A stretch of 64,000 bases of DNA from Streptomyces sp. A3M-1-3 (lineage in GTDB: Bacteria; Actinomycetota; Actinomycetes; Streptomycetales; Streptomycetaceae): contig NZ_JANAVP010000036.1 of the NCBI RefSeq assembly GCF_024213665.1, positions 1 to 64,000 on the forward strand. The letters run 5' to 3'. Both the position numbers and the translations under genes were made by a program. The notes beneath the pieces are model-generated. The model was not told the DNA's origin and did no database searches. It saw only the letters and a list, made by a program, of their open reading frames with translations. Positions 19,263 through 27,853 of the stretch are shown piece after piece (position 1 is the stretch's first letter; each line of letters begins with the position of its first letter).

Positions 19263-19716
19263 GCGTTGCCGTTTGCGTGTGCCTGGCGCTGCGGCCGCAC
19301 GTCTGGCTGAGGGTCGGGCCACGTGCCCGGCCGTGCAGCCCGCTCGCGGCCTGCACGCGTTGCCCCGCCATGTACCCGTGCCGGCCGGACACCCGGCCGG
19401 CGGCCGGCTTCCTGGCCGCGTCGGCCGGCCCCGTGCTTGGCCGGGTTGCCGGCCGCATGGTCACGTGCCCGGCTGCCGTGCCGTGCCGTGCTGTGTTGCG
19501 TCGGCGTGGCCGTGTCGCCCGGCCGTGTGCGTGACCGTGCCGGCCGGGTTCCTGGCCGGAGCCGGGCAACCCGGCCGCTTGCTTGGCCGCGGGTCTGGCC
19601 GCCGCATGGTCGCGTGCCCGGCTGTGTCGCCCGGTGGCGGTCTGATCGCCTGCCTGGCCTCTTGCCGGCCGTGCTGCCCGATCGCGGCCTGCCGGGGGGC
19701 CTGGACGGCGGCGGCG
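19263..19716. repeat. GC-rich non-coding tract with decayed ~150-bp direct repeat
   Basis: This 454-base gap between secA and the Rv3235-type gene has no convincing gene. It is full of GGCCGG, GTGCCCGG and TGGCC words. Two stretches align over roughly 100 bases with a period near 149: CCGCATGGTCACGTGCCCGG at 19454 recurs as CCGCATGGTCGCGTGCCCGG at 19602, each preceded by a GCTTGGCCG-type word. It looks like an old tandem duplication that has decayed, with reading frames open only because of high GC. Confidence 0.6.
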
Positions 19717-20127
19717 TTACGCGGGCACGCGTCCGCCGCCCAGTTCCACCGCCGCGCAGCGCCAGCGCTGGTCCGCGCCCTGTTCCAGGCGGAACGCCAT
19801 CGCCGTGACCCGCTCGCCCGCGCCGATCCTGGCGAACGCCTCGATCACCCCCGGCCCGGGGTGGAACTCCCCGCAGTGCCGCACCACCGGCATCACCCGC
19901 TCGGCTGGGCGCAGTGGGGCACCCGGCGCGAGTCGCACCAGTTGTTCGTAAGCCTCGCCGATGGTGTGGCCCAGCATCCAGTGCACCGGGCGCTGCCCGC
20001 TGAGCACGGCGAGCAGGCGGTCCGCGAACCAGTAGTGCGGCTTGTGCTGCCGGCGCGCGCGGGCCGTTGCCGCTGCGGTGCCGGGACGGCGCTGGTCGTG
20101 CCGTCCTGCGGGCCGGGTCCTGTCCAT
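19717..20127 (-). CDS. Rv3235-family small protein
   Basis: A 136-residue protein. After a basic, Arg-rich leader of about 28 residues comes a compact domain with HYWFADRLLAVLSGQRPVHW and FRLEQGADQRWRCAAVELG. This is the pattern of the actinobacterial Rv3235 family, whose members sit beside secA. It has no signal peptide or membrane segment. The function is unknown. The start ATG at 20127 faces the divergent gene at 20404 across 276 bases that hold both promoters and a weak TCACC-N6-GGTGA inverted repeat at 20250-20265. Confidence 0.82.
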   Translation of the reverse strand: MDRTRPAGRHDQRRPGTAAATARARRQHKPHYWFADRLLAVLSGQRPVHWMLGHTIGEAYEQLVRLAPGAPLRPAERVMPVVRHCGEFHPGPGVIEAFARIGAGERVTAMAFRLEQGADQRWRCAAVELGGGRVPA

Positions 20128-20403
20128 ACCGATCGCCCCCGAGATGCCGGGCCCGGCGGAGTACCGGGCGGTAACTTCGTTGGTGATCTTCTATGGGGCC
20201 AGAGGCGGGTCGCAACGCGTGTCCCCGCAGGTGGCAGGGGCGGCCGATGTCACCTATCAGGGTGATGCGGGCCCTCAGGGAGCCGCGCACCGACGGCACC
20301 GGCGGCGCACGGTGGACGCCCGGTGCGTACCGGACCAGCACCCCGAAGGGGGACCGCCGCACGTATCCTGAGCCTGTCTCCCGACTACGGAAAGCGGCCA
20401 GTC

Positions 20404-20910
20404 ATGCGCGTGTACGTCCCCCTGACCCTCCCCGGTCTCGCAGAGGCGCACAAGGCCGGCGAACTCGGTCCCGGCCCGCTGACCGCCTACGCGGTGACCC
20501 CCGCGCTGCGCGAGTGGTACGTCTCCGACGACATCGAGGAGCTCGAGTACGCGGCGCTGAGCCGGGCCGCCGCCGCCTCCCTCCGGCTGCTGGCCGGCGA
20601 CCGCTCGGCCGCGCGCCGCCGGGTCGTCGTCGCCGTCGACGTACCGGACCAGCTGGCCGTGGCCGACCCCGACCGGGGTCTGGACGCCTCGGCGCTGGGC
20701 GAGGTGCGGATCGCTCCGGCCGTACCGCTGAGCAAGGCCGCGGCCGTACATGTGGACGCGTCCGACGCGGAGGCCGATGTGTCCGCGGCGGCGGAGGCGC
20801 TGGGCGCGGCGGACATGGGCGACGACGACGCGCAGTTCACGGTGGACGGCGCCGAGGACCACGAGCTGCTGTGGTACGGAGTTCAGGAGATCCCGAACCT
20901 CATCGGCTGA
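20404..20910 (+). CDS. DUF6912-type small acidic protein
   Basis: A 168-residue, acidic, Ala-rich cytosolic protein starting MRVYVPLTLPGLAEAHKAG and ending LLWYGVQEIPNLIG. I recognise it as a conserved actinobacterial protein of unassigned role, always near secA in Streptomyces. The ATG at 20404 is preceded by GGAAAG. No catalytic motif is visible. It lies 35 bases before the HAD gene and probably shares its transcript. Confidence 0.8.
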   Translation: MRVYVPLTLPGLAEAHKAGELGPGPLTAYAVTPALREWYVSDDIEELEYAALSRAAAASLRLLAGDRSAARRRVVVAVDVPDQLAVADPDRGLDASALGEVRIAPAVPLSKAAAVHVDASDAEADVSAAAEALGAADMGDDDAQFTVDGAEDHELLWYGVQEIPNLIG

Positions 20911-20945
20911 CCCGGCCTGTCGGTCCCGGCGGGTACGGTCGTCGC

Positions 20946-21608
20946 ATGGGGAAGTACGGGACGCACATCGTCTGGGACTGGAACGGCACGCTCTTTCACG
21001 ACACCGACGCCGTCATCAACGCGACGAACGCCTCGTTCGCGGAGATCGGCCTGCCCCCGATCACGCTGGAGCGCTACCGCGAGCTGTACTGCGTACCGGT
21101 TCCGCGCTTCTACGAGCGGCTGATGGGCCGGCTCCCCACCGATGCCGAGTGGGTGGTGATGGACGAGGCCTTCCACCGGTACTACTGGGCCTTCGCCGAG
21201 ACCTCCGGGCTGGCTCAGGGGGCCGGCGAGCTGCTCGCGGACTGGCAGTCGGCGGGGTTCACGCAGTCGCTGTGCTCGCTCGCCCCGCACGAGAACCTGA
21301 TACCCATCGTGCGCACCCACGGCATCGAGGACCGCTTCATCCGGGTGGACGGCCGGATCGGGCCGTCGCACACCGGCAAGGCCGAGCACATGGTCCGCCA
21401 CCTCGCCGCCCTGGAGGGCATCGCCCCCCACCGGATGGTCGTGATCGGCGACGCCGTCGACGACGCGGTGGCCGCCGCGCACGTGGGCGCGGGCGCGGTG
21501 CTCTACACCGGCGGCTCGCACAGCCGGGCCAGCCTGTTCACCGCCGGCGTACCGGTGGTGGACACGCTGGCCGAGGCGGTGGCGGTGGCGGAACAACTGG
21601 GCGGCTAG
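20946..21608 (+). CDS. HAD-superfamily hydrolase
   Basis: A 220-residue HAD-fold protein of the phosphoglycolate-phosphatase-like group. Motif I is DWNGTL at residues 11-16, motif II is CSLA, the motif III lysine lies near TGKAEH, and motif IV is GDAVDDAVAA. An alpha-helical C1 cap is inserted after motif I. The usual second Asp of motif I (DxD) is Asn here, the residue that acts as general acid in most phosphatases, so the chemistry may differ or be slowed. It follows the DUF6912 gene after 35 bases. The substrate is unknown. Confidence 0.88.
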   Translation: MGKYGTHIVWDWNGTLFHDTDAVINATNASFAEIGLPPITLERYRELYCVPVPRFYERLMGRLPTDAEWVVMDEAFHRYYWAFAETSGLAQGAGELLADWQSAGFTQSLCSLAPHENLIPIVRTHGIEDRFIRVDGRIGPSHTGKAEHMVRHLAALEGIAPHRMVVIGDAVDDAVAAAHVGAGAVLYTGGSHSRASLFTAGVPVVDTLAEAVAVAEQLGG

Positions 21609-21715
21609 GGCGGCCTGGGCGGTCGCGGTCGCGGTGGCCGCGCAACTGGGCGGCCGGGGCGGCCTGCCGTTCCCCCTGGCAGGCCGCCCCGCGCCGGACC
21701 CGGCGCATGGGCGCG

Positions 21716-22282
21716 TCAGGTCACCGGTGCCTTGGTGCGCAGTACCGTCAGGAACTCCCGCATCCAGCTCGAGTGGTCCGGCCAGGCGCGGGCCGAGACG
21801 AGGGTGCCGTCGACCACCGTCTCGACGTCCTGGAAGGTGGCGCCCGCCGTCTGCATGTCCAGTTCCAGGGCCGGGTAGGCGGTGACGCGGCGGCCGCTGA
21901 GGCCGCCGATGGCCGCCGTCAGCAGCGGGCCGTGGCAGATCTGCGCGATGGGCTTGTCGGCGTCGAAGAAGGACTTGAGGATCTTGCGCAGCTCGGGGTC
22001 GTTGCGCAGGTACTCGGGGGCCCGGCCGCCTGGGATGACCAAGGCCGCGTAGTCTCCGGGATCGACCTCGGAGAAGGCCAGGTCGGCGGGCCAGGTGTAG
22101 CCCGGCTTCTCGGTGTACGTGTCGAAGCCCGGCTCGAAGTCGTGGACCACGAACTGGAGCTTCTTGCGCGCGGGGGCCGCGATCTCGACCTCGTACCCCT
22201 CCTCGCGCAGCCGCTGGTACGGGTAGAGGACTTCCAGCGACTCCGCCGCGTCACCGGTCACGATGAGGATCTTCGTTGTCAT
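21716..22282 (-). CDS. DJ-1/PfpI-family protein
   Basis: A 188-residue protein of the DJ-1/PfpI class. The nucleophile elbow reads QICHGP (Cys near residue 115) and the family glutamate region lies near the N-terminus (GDAAESLEVLYPYQRL). VIPGGRAPEYLR is the usual loop before the nucleophile. Members act as glyoxalases, deglycases, chaperones or cysteine peptidases, and sequence alone does not decide. GAGGAGCAG precedes the ATG at 22282. It is a single gene, divergent from the dehydrogenase gene. Confidence 0.9.
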   Translation of the reverse strand: MTTKILIVTGDAAESLEVLYPYQRLREEGYEVEIAAPARKKLQFVVHDFEPGFDTYTEKPGYTWPADLAFSEVDPGDYAALVIPGGRAPEYLRNDPELRKILKSFFDADKPIAQICHGPLLTAAIGGLSGRRVTAYPALELDMQTAGATFQDVETVVDGTLVSARAWPDHSSWMREFLTVLRTKAPVT

Positions 22283-22476
22283 GACTGCTGCTCCTCGTCA
22301 GTGGACTGCCGCCAACGTGCACCGGTGACAGGAGTTTGCCAAGAGGGCACGCGTCGCTGTCCAGAACGTCAAACTTCACCCCCTTCTTTTGTACACATAC
22401 GGCTCATGACGCGTCGGGGGGGCAGGGCGATAGCCTGGACCCGTGATCAGCGCGATACGCCTCGGGGGCAGTGAAG

Positions 22477-22511
22477 CCCCCTGGGGGAACCTCCCAGCGG
22501 TAGCTGGGGGA
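22477..22511. repeat. Streptomyces-type interspersed hairpin repeat
   Basis: The segment CCCCCTGGGGG followed by AACCTCCCAGCGGTAGCTGG is a pair of nested hairpins; the core is CTCCCAGC-GGTA-GCTGGGGG. I recall very similar short elements scattered through Streptomyces intergenic DNA. It lies in a 431-base gap between the PfpI-type gene and the dehydrogenase, in which I see no gene. Confidence 0.55.
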
Positions 22512-22655
22512 CTGCGCCCGGCGCACCACCGTGCCCGGGCCTTCGCTGATCCCTGCTGCCAGGGCCGGTCGGCTGCCACATTGGCCGATTCCGCCCCGGT
22601 CATCTCTTATCCCGACATAGCGTCGACTCCGACCGGACACCCCGCGTCGCGGCGG

Positions 22656-22683
22656 TACGTCATTTTTTCCTTCACCTACGTCA
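22656..22683 (+). promoter_or_regulatory. TACGTCA direct repeat before the dehydrogenase
   Basis: TACGTCA occurs at 22656-22662 and 22677-22683, exactly 21 bases (two helix turns) apart, with a TTTTTT run between. The second copy ends 30 bases before the start codon. The phasing suits a dimeric regulator; no known factor is assigned. Confidence 0.35.
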
Positions 22684-22713
22684 CGCAACGGCGCGCGACA
22701 GGAGCCAGAGGAC

Positions 22714-25700
22714 ATGCAGACCAAGCTGGACGAAGCCAAGGCCGAGCTGCTCGCACGGGCGGCCCGGGTAGCTGAGCACAGCGAAGAGGGCCCCGACCGG
22801 GACGCGCTCCTCGCCTACCTCCAGCGCTACTACCTGCACACCGCCCCCGAGGACCTGACCGACCGCGACCCGGTCGATGTGTTCGGCGCGGCGCTTTCGC
22901 ACTACCGACTGGCCGAGAACCGTCCGCAGGGCACCGCCAACGTCCGGGTGCACACCCCGACCGTCGAGGAGAACGGCTGGACCTGCAGCCACTCCGTCGT
23001 CGAGGTCGTCACCGACGACATGCCCTTCCTGGTCGACTCCGTCACCAACGAACTCTCCCGCCAGGGCCGCGGCATCCATGTCGTGATCCACCCGCAGGTC
23101 GTCGTCCGCCGCGACCTCACCGGCAAGCTCATCGAGGTCCTCGGCCCCGACTGCGCCCACCCGTCGCCCGGCCGCCACCCCTCATCGAGTCCCTCCGGGA
23201 CGCCGAATGATCTCGGCGACGACACCGTCCGCCCGCACGACGCGCTCGTCGAGTCCTGGATCCATGTCGAGATGGACCGCGAGACCGACCGCGCCGACCT
23301 CAAGCAGATCACCGCCGACCTGCTGCGCGTCCTGTCCGACGTGCGCGAGGCCGTCGAGGACTGGGAGAAGATGCGCGACGCCGCGATGCGCATCGCCGAC
23401 GAGCTGCCCAGCGAGCCCACCGCCGACGATCTGCGCGACCAGGAGGTCGAGGAGGCGCGCGAGCTGCTGCGCTGGCTCGCCGACGACCACTTCACGTTCC
23501 TCGGCTACCGCGAGTACCAGCTCACCGAAGACGACTCGCTGTCCGCCGTCGCCGGCACCGGCCTCGGCATCCTGCGCTCCGACCCGCACCACAGCGGTTC
23601 AGACGACGGCCACCCCGTCTCGCCGTCTTTCAACCGGCTGCCCGCCGACGCCCGCGCGAAGGCGCGCGAGCACCGGCTCCTCATCCTCACCAAGGCGAAC
23701 AGCCGCTCCACGGTCCACCGCCCGAGCTACCTCGACTACGTCGGCGTGAAGAAGTTCGACGCCAAGGGCAACGTCATCGGCGAACGGCGCTTCCTCGGCC
23801 TGTTCTCCTCGGCCGCGTACACCGAGTCGGTCCGCCGCGTCCCGGTCATCCGCCGTAAGGTCGCCGAGGTGCTGGACGGCGCCGGCTTCTCGCCGCACAG
23901 TCACGACGGCCGCGACCTGCTGCAGATCCTCGAGACGTACCCGCGCGACGAGCTCTTCCAGACGAAGGTCGACCAGCTCCGCTCGATCGTCACCAGCGTG
24001 CTGTACCTCCAGGAACGCCGCCGGCTGCGGCTCTACCTGCGCCAGGACGAATACCGCCGCTACTACTCGGCCCTCGTCTACCTGCCGCGCGACCGCTTCA
24101 CCACCAATGTCCGGCTGCGTCTGATCGACATCCTCAAGGAGGAGCTCGGCGGCACCAGCGTCGACTTCACCGCCTGGAACACCGAGTCGATCCTCTCCCG
24201 CCTCCACTTCGTCGTCCGGGTCCCGCCGGGCACCGAGCTGCCCGACCTCACCGACGCCGACGCCGACCGCATCGAGGCCCGGCTCGTCGAGGCCGCCCGC
24301 TCCTGGGCCGACGGCTTCGCCGAGGCGCTCAACGCCGAGACCGGCGAGGAGCGCGCCGCCGAGCTGCTGCGCCGCTACGGTGCCGGCTTCCCCGAGGGCT
24401 ACAAGGCCGACCACTCGCCGCGCGCCGCCGTCGCCGACCTCCTCCAGCTGGAGCGCCTCTCGACGAGCGGGAAGGACTTCGCGCTCTCCCTGTACGAGCC
24501 GGTGGGCGCCGCCCCCGGCGAGCGCCGCTTCAAGATCTACCGCGCGGGCGACCAGGTCTCCCTCTCCGCCGTCCTGCCGGTTCTCAACCGGCTCGGTGTC
24601 GAGGTCGTCGACGAGCGGCCGTACGAGCTGCGCCGCGCGGACCGCACGCACGCCTGGGTCTACGACTTCGGTCTGCGGATGCCCGCCCCGGTGGCCAACG
24701 GCGACTACCTCGCCGACGACGCGCGCCAGCGGTTCCAGGAGGCGTTCTCGGCGGTCTGGACGGGCGCGGCCGAGAACGACAACTTCAACAGCCTGGTGCT
24801 GCGGGCCGGCCTCGACTGGCGGCAGGCCGTGGTGCTGCGCGCGTACGCCAAGTACCTGCGGCAGGCCGGTTCCACCTTCAGCCAGGACTACATGGAGGAC
24901 ACCCTCTGCAACAACGTCCACACCACCCGGCTGCTGGTCTCCCTCTTCGAGGCCCGGATGTCGCCGGACCGCCAGCGGGCCGGCACCGAGCTCACCGACG
25001 CGCTGCTGGAGGAGATGGACCTGGCGCTCGACCAGGTCGCCTCGCTCGACGAGGACCGCATCCTGCGCGCCTTCCTCACCCTCATCAAGGCCACCCTTCG
25101 CACCAACTTCTTCCAGAGCGCCAGCGAGGGAAGCGACAAGAGGGGCCAGAGCGCCAGCGAGGGAAGCGACAAGAGGGGCCAGAGCGCCAGCGAGGGAAGC
25201 GACAAGAGGGGCCAGGAGGCGGCGGGCGGCCAGCAGCACGAGTACGTCTCGATGAAGTTCGACCCGCAGGCCATCCCGGACCTGCCCGCGCCCCGCCCGG
25301 CGTACGAGATCTGGGTCTACTCGCCGCGCGTGGAGGGCGTCCACCTGCGCTTCGGCAAGGTCGCCCGCGGCGGCCTGCGCTGGTCCGACCGCCGGGAGGA
25401 CTTCCGTACCGAGGTTCTCGGGCTGGTCAAGGCGCAGATGGTGAAGAACACCGTCATCGTGCCGGTCGGCGCCAAGGGCGGCTTCGTCGCCAAGAACCTG
25501 CCGGACCCGGCGGTCGACCGCGACGCGTGGCTGGCCGAGGGCATCGCCGCGTACCGCACCTTCATCTCCGCGCTGCTGGACATCACCGACAACCTGGTGG
25601 CCGGCGAGGTCGTGCCGCCTGCCGATGTCGTGCGGCACGACGAGGACGACACGTACCTCGTCGTCGCGGCGGACAAGGGCACCGCGACCTTCTCCGACAT

Positions 25701-27795
25701 CGCCAACGAGGTCGCGCAGTCGTACAACTTCTGGCTCGGTGACGCCTTCGCGTCCGGCGGCTCGGCCGGTTACGACCACAAGGGCATGGGCATCACCGCC
25801 CGCGGCGCCTGGGAGTCCGTCAAGCGGCACTTCCGCGAGCTCGGGCACGACACCCAGACGCAGGACTTCACCGCGGTCGGTGTCGGCGACATGTCCGGTG
25901 ACGTCTTCGGCAACGGCATGCTGCTCAGCGAGCACATCCGCCTCGTCGCGGCCTTCGACCACCGGCACATCTTCATCGACCCGAACCCGGACTCGGCGGT
26001 CTCGTACGCCGAGCGCCGCCGGCTGTTCGAACTGCCGCGCTCGTCCTGGGCCGACTACAACAAGGAGCTGCTGTCCGCGGGCGGCGGCATCCACCCGCGT
26101 ACGGCCAAGTCCATCCCGGTCAACGCGCATGTGCGCGAAGCCCTCGGGATCGAGGCCGGTGTCGCCAAGCTGACCCCGGCCGAGCTGATGAAGGCGATCC
26201 TGAAGGCGCCGGTGGACCTGCTGTGGAACGGCGGCATCGGTACGTACGTGAAGTCCGGCGCCGAATCGCAGGCCGACGTCGGCGACAAGGCGAACGACGC
26301 GATCCGCGTGAACGGCGAGGACCTGCGGGTCAAGGTCGTCGGCGAGGGCGGCAACCTGGGCCTGACCCAGCTCGGCCGGATCGAGTTCGCGCGCCACGGC
26401 GGCCCCGGCGGCGAGGGCGGGAAGGTCAACACCGACGCCATCGACAACAGCGCGGGCGTGGACACCTCCGACCACGAGGTGAACATCAAGATCCTGCTCA
26501 ACGCGGTCGTCGCGGACGGCGACATGACCGTCAAGCAGCGCAACAAGCTGCTCGCCGAGATGACCGACGAGGTCGGCGCGCTGGTGCTGCGCAACAACTA
26601 CGCGCAGAACACCGCGCTGGCCAACGCCGTCGCCCAGTCGCCCAGTCTGCTCCACGCCCACCAGCGCTTCATGCGCAAGCTGGGCCGCGACGGGCACCTC
26701 GACCGGGCGCTGGAGTTCCTGCCCAACGACCGGCAGATCCGCGAACTGCTCAACAACAGCCGCGGAATGAGCGAGCCGGAACTGGCGGTCCTCCTCGCGT
26801 ACACGAAGATCACCTCCGCCGACGCGCTCATCGCCACCGGCCTGCCCGACGACCCGTACCTGCGCCGGCTGCTGCACGCCTACTTCCCGCAGGCGCTGCG
26901 CGAGAGGTTCCCCGAGCAGGTCGAGGCGCACGCGCTGCGCCGCGAGATCATCACCACGGTGCTGGTCAACGACACGGTGAACACCGGTGGTTCGACGTTC
27001 CTGCACCGGCTCCGCGAGGAGACCGGGGCCTCGCTGGAGGAGATCGTGCGGGCGCAGCTGGCGGCCCGCGAGATCTTCGATCTGGCCAAGGTCTGGGACG
27101 AGGTCGAGGCGCTCGACAACAAGGTCGCGGCCGGCATCCAGACCCGGATCCGGCTGCACTCGCGCCGTCTGGTCGAGCGCGGCACCCGCTGGCTGCTCAA
27201 CAACCGTCCGCAGCCGCTGGAGGTCGCCGAGACCATCGACTTCTTCAGCGATGGTGTCACGCAGGTCTGGTCCGAGCTGCCCAAGCTGCTGCGCGGCGCC
27301 GACCTGGAGTGGTACCAGGGGATCCTGGACGAGATGACCGAGGCGGGCGTCCCCGGTGAACTGGCCGGGCGGGTGGCCGGCTTCTCCTCCGCCTTCCCGA
27401 CGCTCGACATCGTCGCGATCGCGGACCGTATCGGCAAGGAGCCGATGGATGTCGCCGAGGTCTACTACGACCTCGCCGACCGGCTGCACATCACCAAGCT
27501 GATGGACCGCATCATCGAGCTGCCGCGGGCCGACCGCTGGCAGTCCATGGCCCGCGCGTCCATCCGCGAGGACCTGTTCGCCGCGCATGCCGGACTGACG
27601 TCCGAGGTGCTCTCGGTGGGCAACGGCACCTCCACTCCCGAGCAGCGTTTCCAGACCTGGGAGGAGAAGAACGCCGCGATCCTCACCCGGGCCCGCACCA
27701 CGCTGGACGAGATCCAGGGCTCCGACTTCTTCGACCTGGCGAACCTGTCGGTCGCGATGCGGACGATGCGGACGCTGCTGCGTACGCACAGCTGA
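22714..27795 (+). CDS. Large NAD-specific glutamate dehydrogenase
   Basis: A 1,693-residue cytosolic enzyme of the 180-kDa NAD-GDH class, which oxidatively deaminates glutamate to 2-oxoglutarate and ammonia. An N-terminal regulatory half of about 800 residues precedes the catalytic core. The core includes KVARGGLRWSDRREDFRTEV, LVKAQMVKNTVIVPVGAKGG with the substrate-site lysines, and the nucleotide-binding region around GVGDMSGDVFGNGM. It is about 40 residues longer than the Streptomyces enzyme I remember. A 33-residue perfect triplicate SASEGSDKRGQ at the end of the regulatory half and a Ser/Pro-rich stretch near residue 155 account for the difference. The ATG at 22714 has AGGAGCCAGAGGAC before it. 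It is monocistronic, with a shared terminator downstream. Confidence 0.95.
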   Translation: MQTKLDEAKAELLARAARVAEHSEEGPDRDALLAYLQRYYLHTAPEDLTDRDPVDVFGAALSHYRLAENRPQGTANVRVHTPTVEENGWTCSHSVVEVVTDDMPFLVDSVTNELSRQGRGIHVVIHPQVVVRRDLTGKLIEVLGPDCAHPSPGRHPSSSPSGTPNDLGDDTVRPHDALVESWIHVEMDRETDRADLKQITADLLRVLSDVREAVEDWEKMRDAAMRIADELPSEPTADDLRDQEVEEARELLRWLADDHFTFLGYREYQLTEDDSLSAVAGTGLGILRSDPHHSGSDDGHPVSPSFNRLPADARAKAREHRLLILTKANSRSTVHRPSYLDYVGVKKFDAKGNVIGERRFLGLFSSAAYTESVRRVPVIRRKVAEVLDGAGFSPHSHDGRDLLQILETYPRDELFQTKVDQLRSIVTSVLYLQERRRLRLYLRQDEYRRYYSALVYLPRDRFTTNVRLRLIDILKEELGGTSVDFTAWNTESILSRLHFVVRVPPGTELPDLTDADADRIEARLVEAARSWADGFAEALNAETGEERAAELLRRYGAGFPEGYKADHSPRAAVADLLQLERLSTSGKDFALSLYEPVGAAPGERRFKIYRAGDQVSLSAVLPVLNRLGVEVVDERPYELRRADRTHAWVYDFGLRMPAPVANGDYLADDARQRFQEAFSAVWTGAAENDNFNSLVLRAGLDWRQAVVLRAYAKYLRQAGSTFSQDYMEDTLCNNVHTTRLLVSLFEARMSPDRQRAGTELTDALLEEMDLALDQVASLDEDRILRAFLTLIKATLRTNFFQSASEGSDKRGQSASEGSDKRGQSASEGSDKRGQEAAGGQQHEYVSMKFDPQAIPDLPAPRPAYEIWVYSPRVEGVHLRFGKVARGGLRWSDRREDFRTEVLGLVKAQMVKNTVIVPVGAKGGFVAKNLPDPAVDRDAWLAEGIAAYRTFISALLDITDNLVAGEVVPPADVVRHDEDDTYLVVAADKGTATFSDIANEVAQSYNFWLGDAFASGGSAGYDHKGMGITARGAWESVKRHFRELGHDTQTQDFTAVGVGDMSGDVFGNGMLLSEHIRLVAAFDHRHIFIDPNPDSAVSYAERRRLFELPRSSWADYNKELLSAGGGIHPRTAKSIPVNAHVREALGIEAGVAKLTPAELMKAILKAPVDLLWNGGIGTYVKSGAESQADVGDKANDAIRVNGEDLRVKVVGEGGNLGLTQLGRIEFARHGGPGGEGGKVNTDAIDNSAGVDTSDHEVNIKILLNAVVADGDMTVKQRNKLLAEMTDEVGALVLRNNYAQNTALANAVAQSPSLLHAHQRFMRKLGRDGHLDRALEFLPNDRQIRELLNNSRGMSEPELAVLLAYTKITSADALIATGLPDDPYLRRLLHAYFPQALRERFPEQVEAHALRREIITTVLVNDTVNTGGSTFLHRLREETGASLEEIVRAQLAAREIFDLAKVWDEVEALDNKVAAGIQTRIRLHSRRLVERGTRWLLNNRPQPLEVAETIDFFSDGVTQVWSELPKLLRGADLEWYQGILDEMTEAGVPGELAGRVAGFSSAFPTLDIVAIADRIGKEPMDVAEVYYDLADRLHITKLMDRIIELPRADRWQSMARASIREDLFAAHAGLTSEVLSVGNGTSTPEQRFQTWEEKNAAILTRARTTLDEIQGSDFFDLANLSVAMRTMRTLLRTHS
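25114..25212 (+). repeat. Perfect 3 x 33-bp in-frame tandem repeat
   Basis: Three identical 33-base units (25114-25146, 25147-25179, 25180-25212) encode three copies of the 11-residue unit QSASEGSDKRG inside the glutamate dehydrogenase. All three are identical at DNA level, so the expansion is recent or actively homogenised. They sit between TLRTNFFQ and EAAGGQQHEYVSMKF, a probable surface linker. Confidence 0.95.
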
Positions 27796-27809
27796 CCCGT
27801 ACGACGAGA

Positions 27810-27840
27810 GGGGGCGCCCGGACCTGGTCCGGGCGCCCCC
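27810..27840. terminator. Bidirectional terminator between dehydrogenase and ABC exporter
   Basis: A nearly unbroken palindrome, GGGGGCGCCCGGACC against GGTCCGGGCGCCCCC, with a one-base centre. It lies 15 bases after the dehydrogenase stop and 14 bases after the stop of the convergent ABC ATPase, so it can serve both transcripts. Confidence 0.88.
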
Positions 27841-27853
27841 TCTGCGCGTCGGG

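Noticed and set aside
19273..20265. 330-codon plus-strand frame after secA
   Set aside because: It crosses the decayed repeat tract and is antisense to the Rv3235-family gene. The product is a Cys/Ala/Arg-rich mixture with no fold signature.
25114..25212. CRISPR array
   Set aside because: The 33-base units are directly adjacent without spacers and lie in frame inside an enzyme gene.
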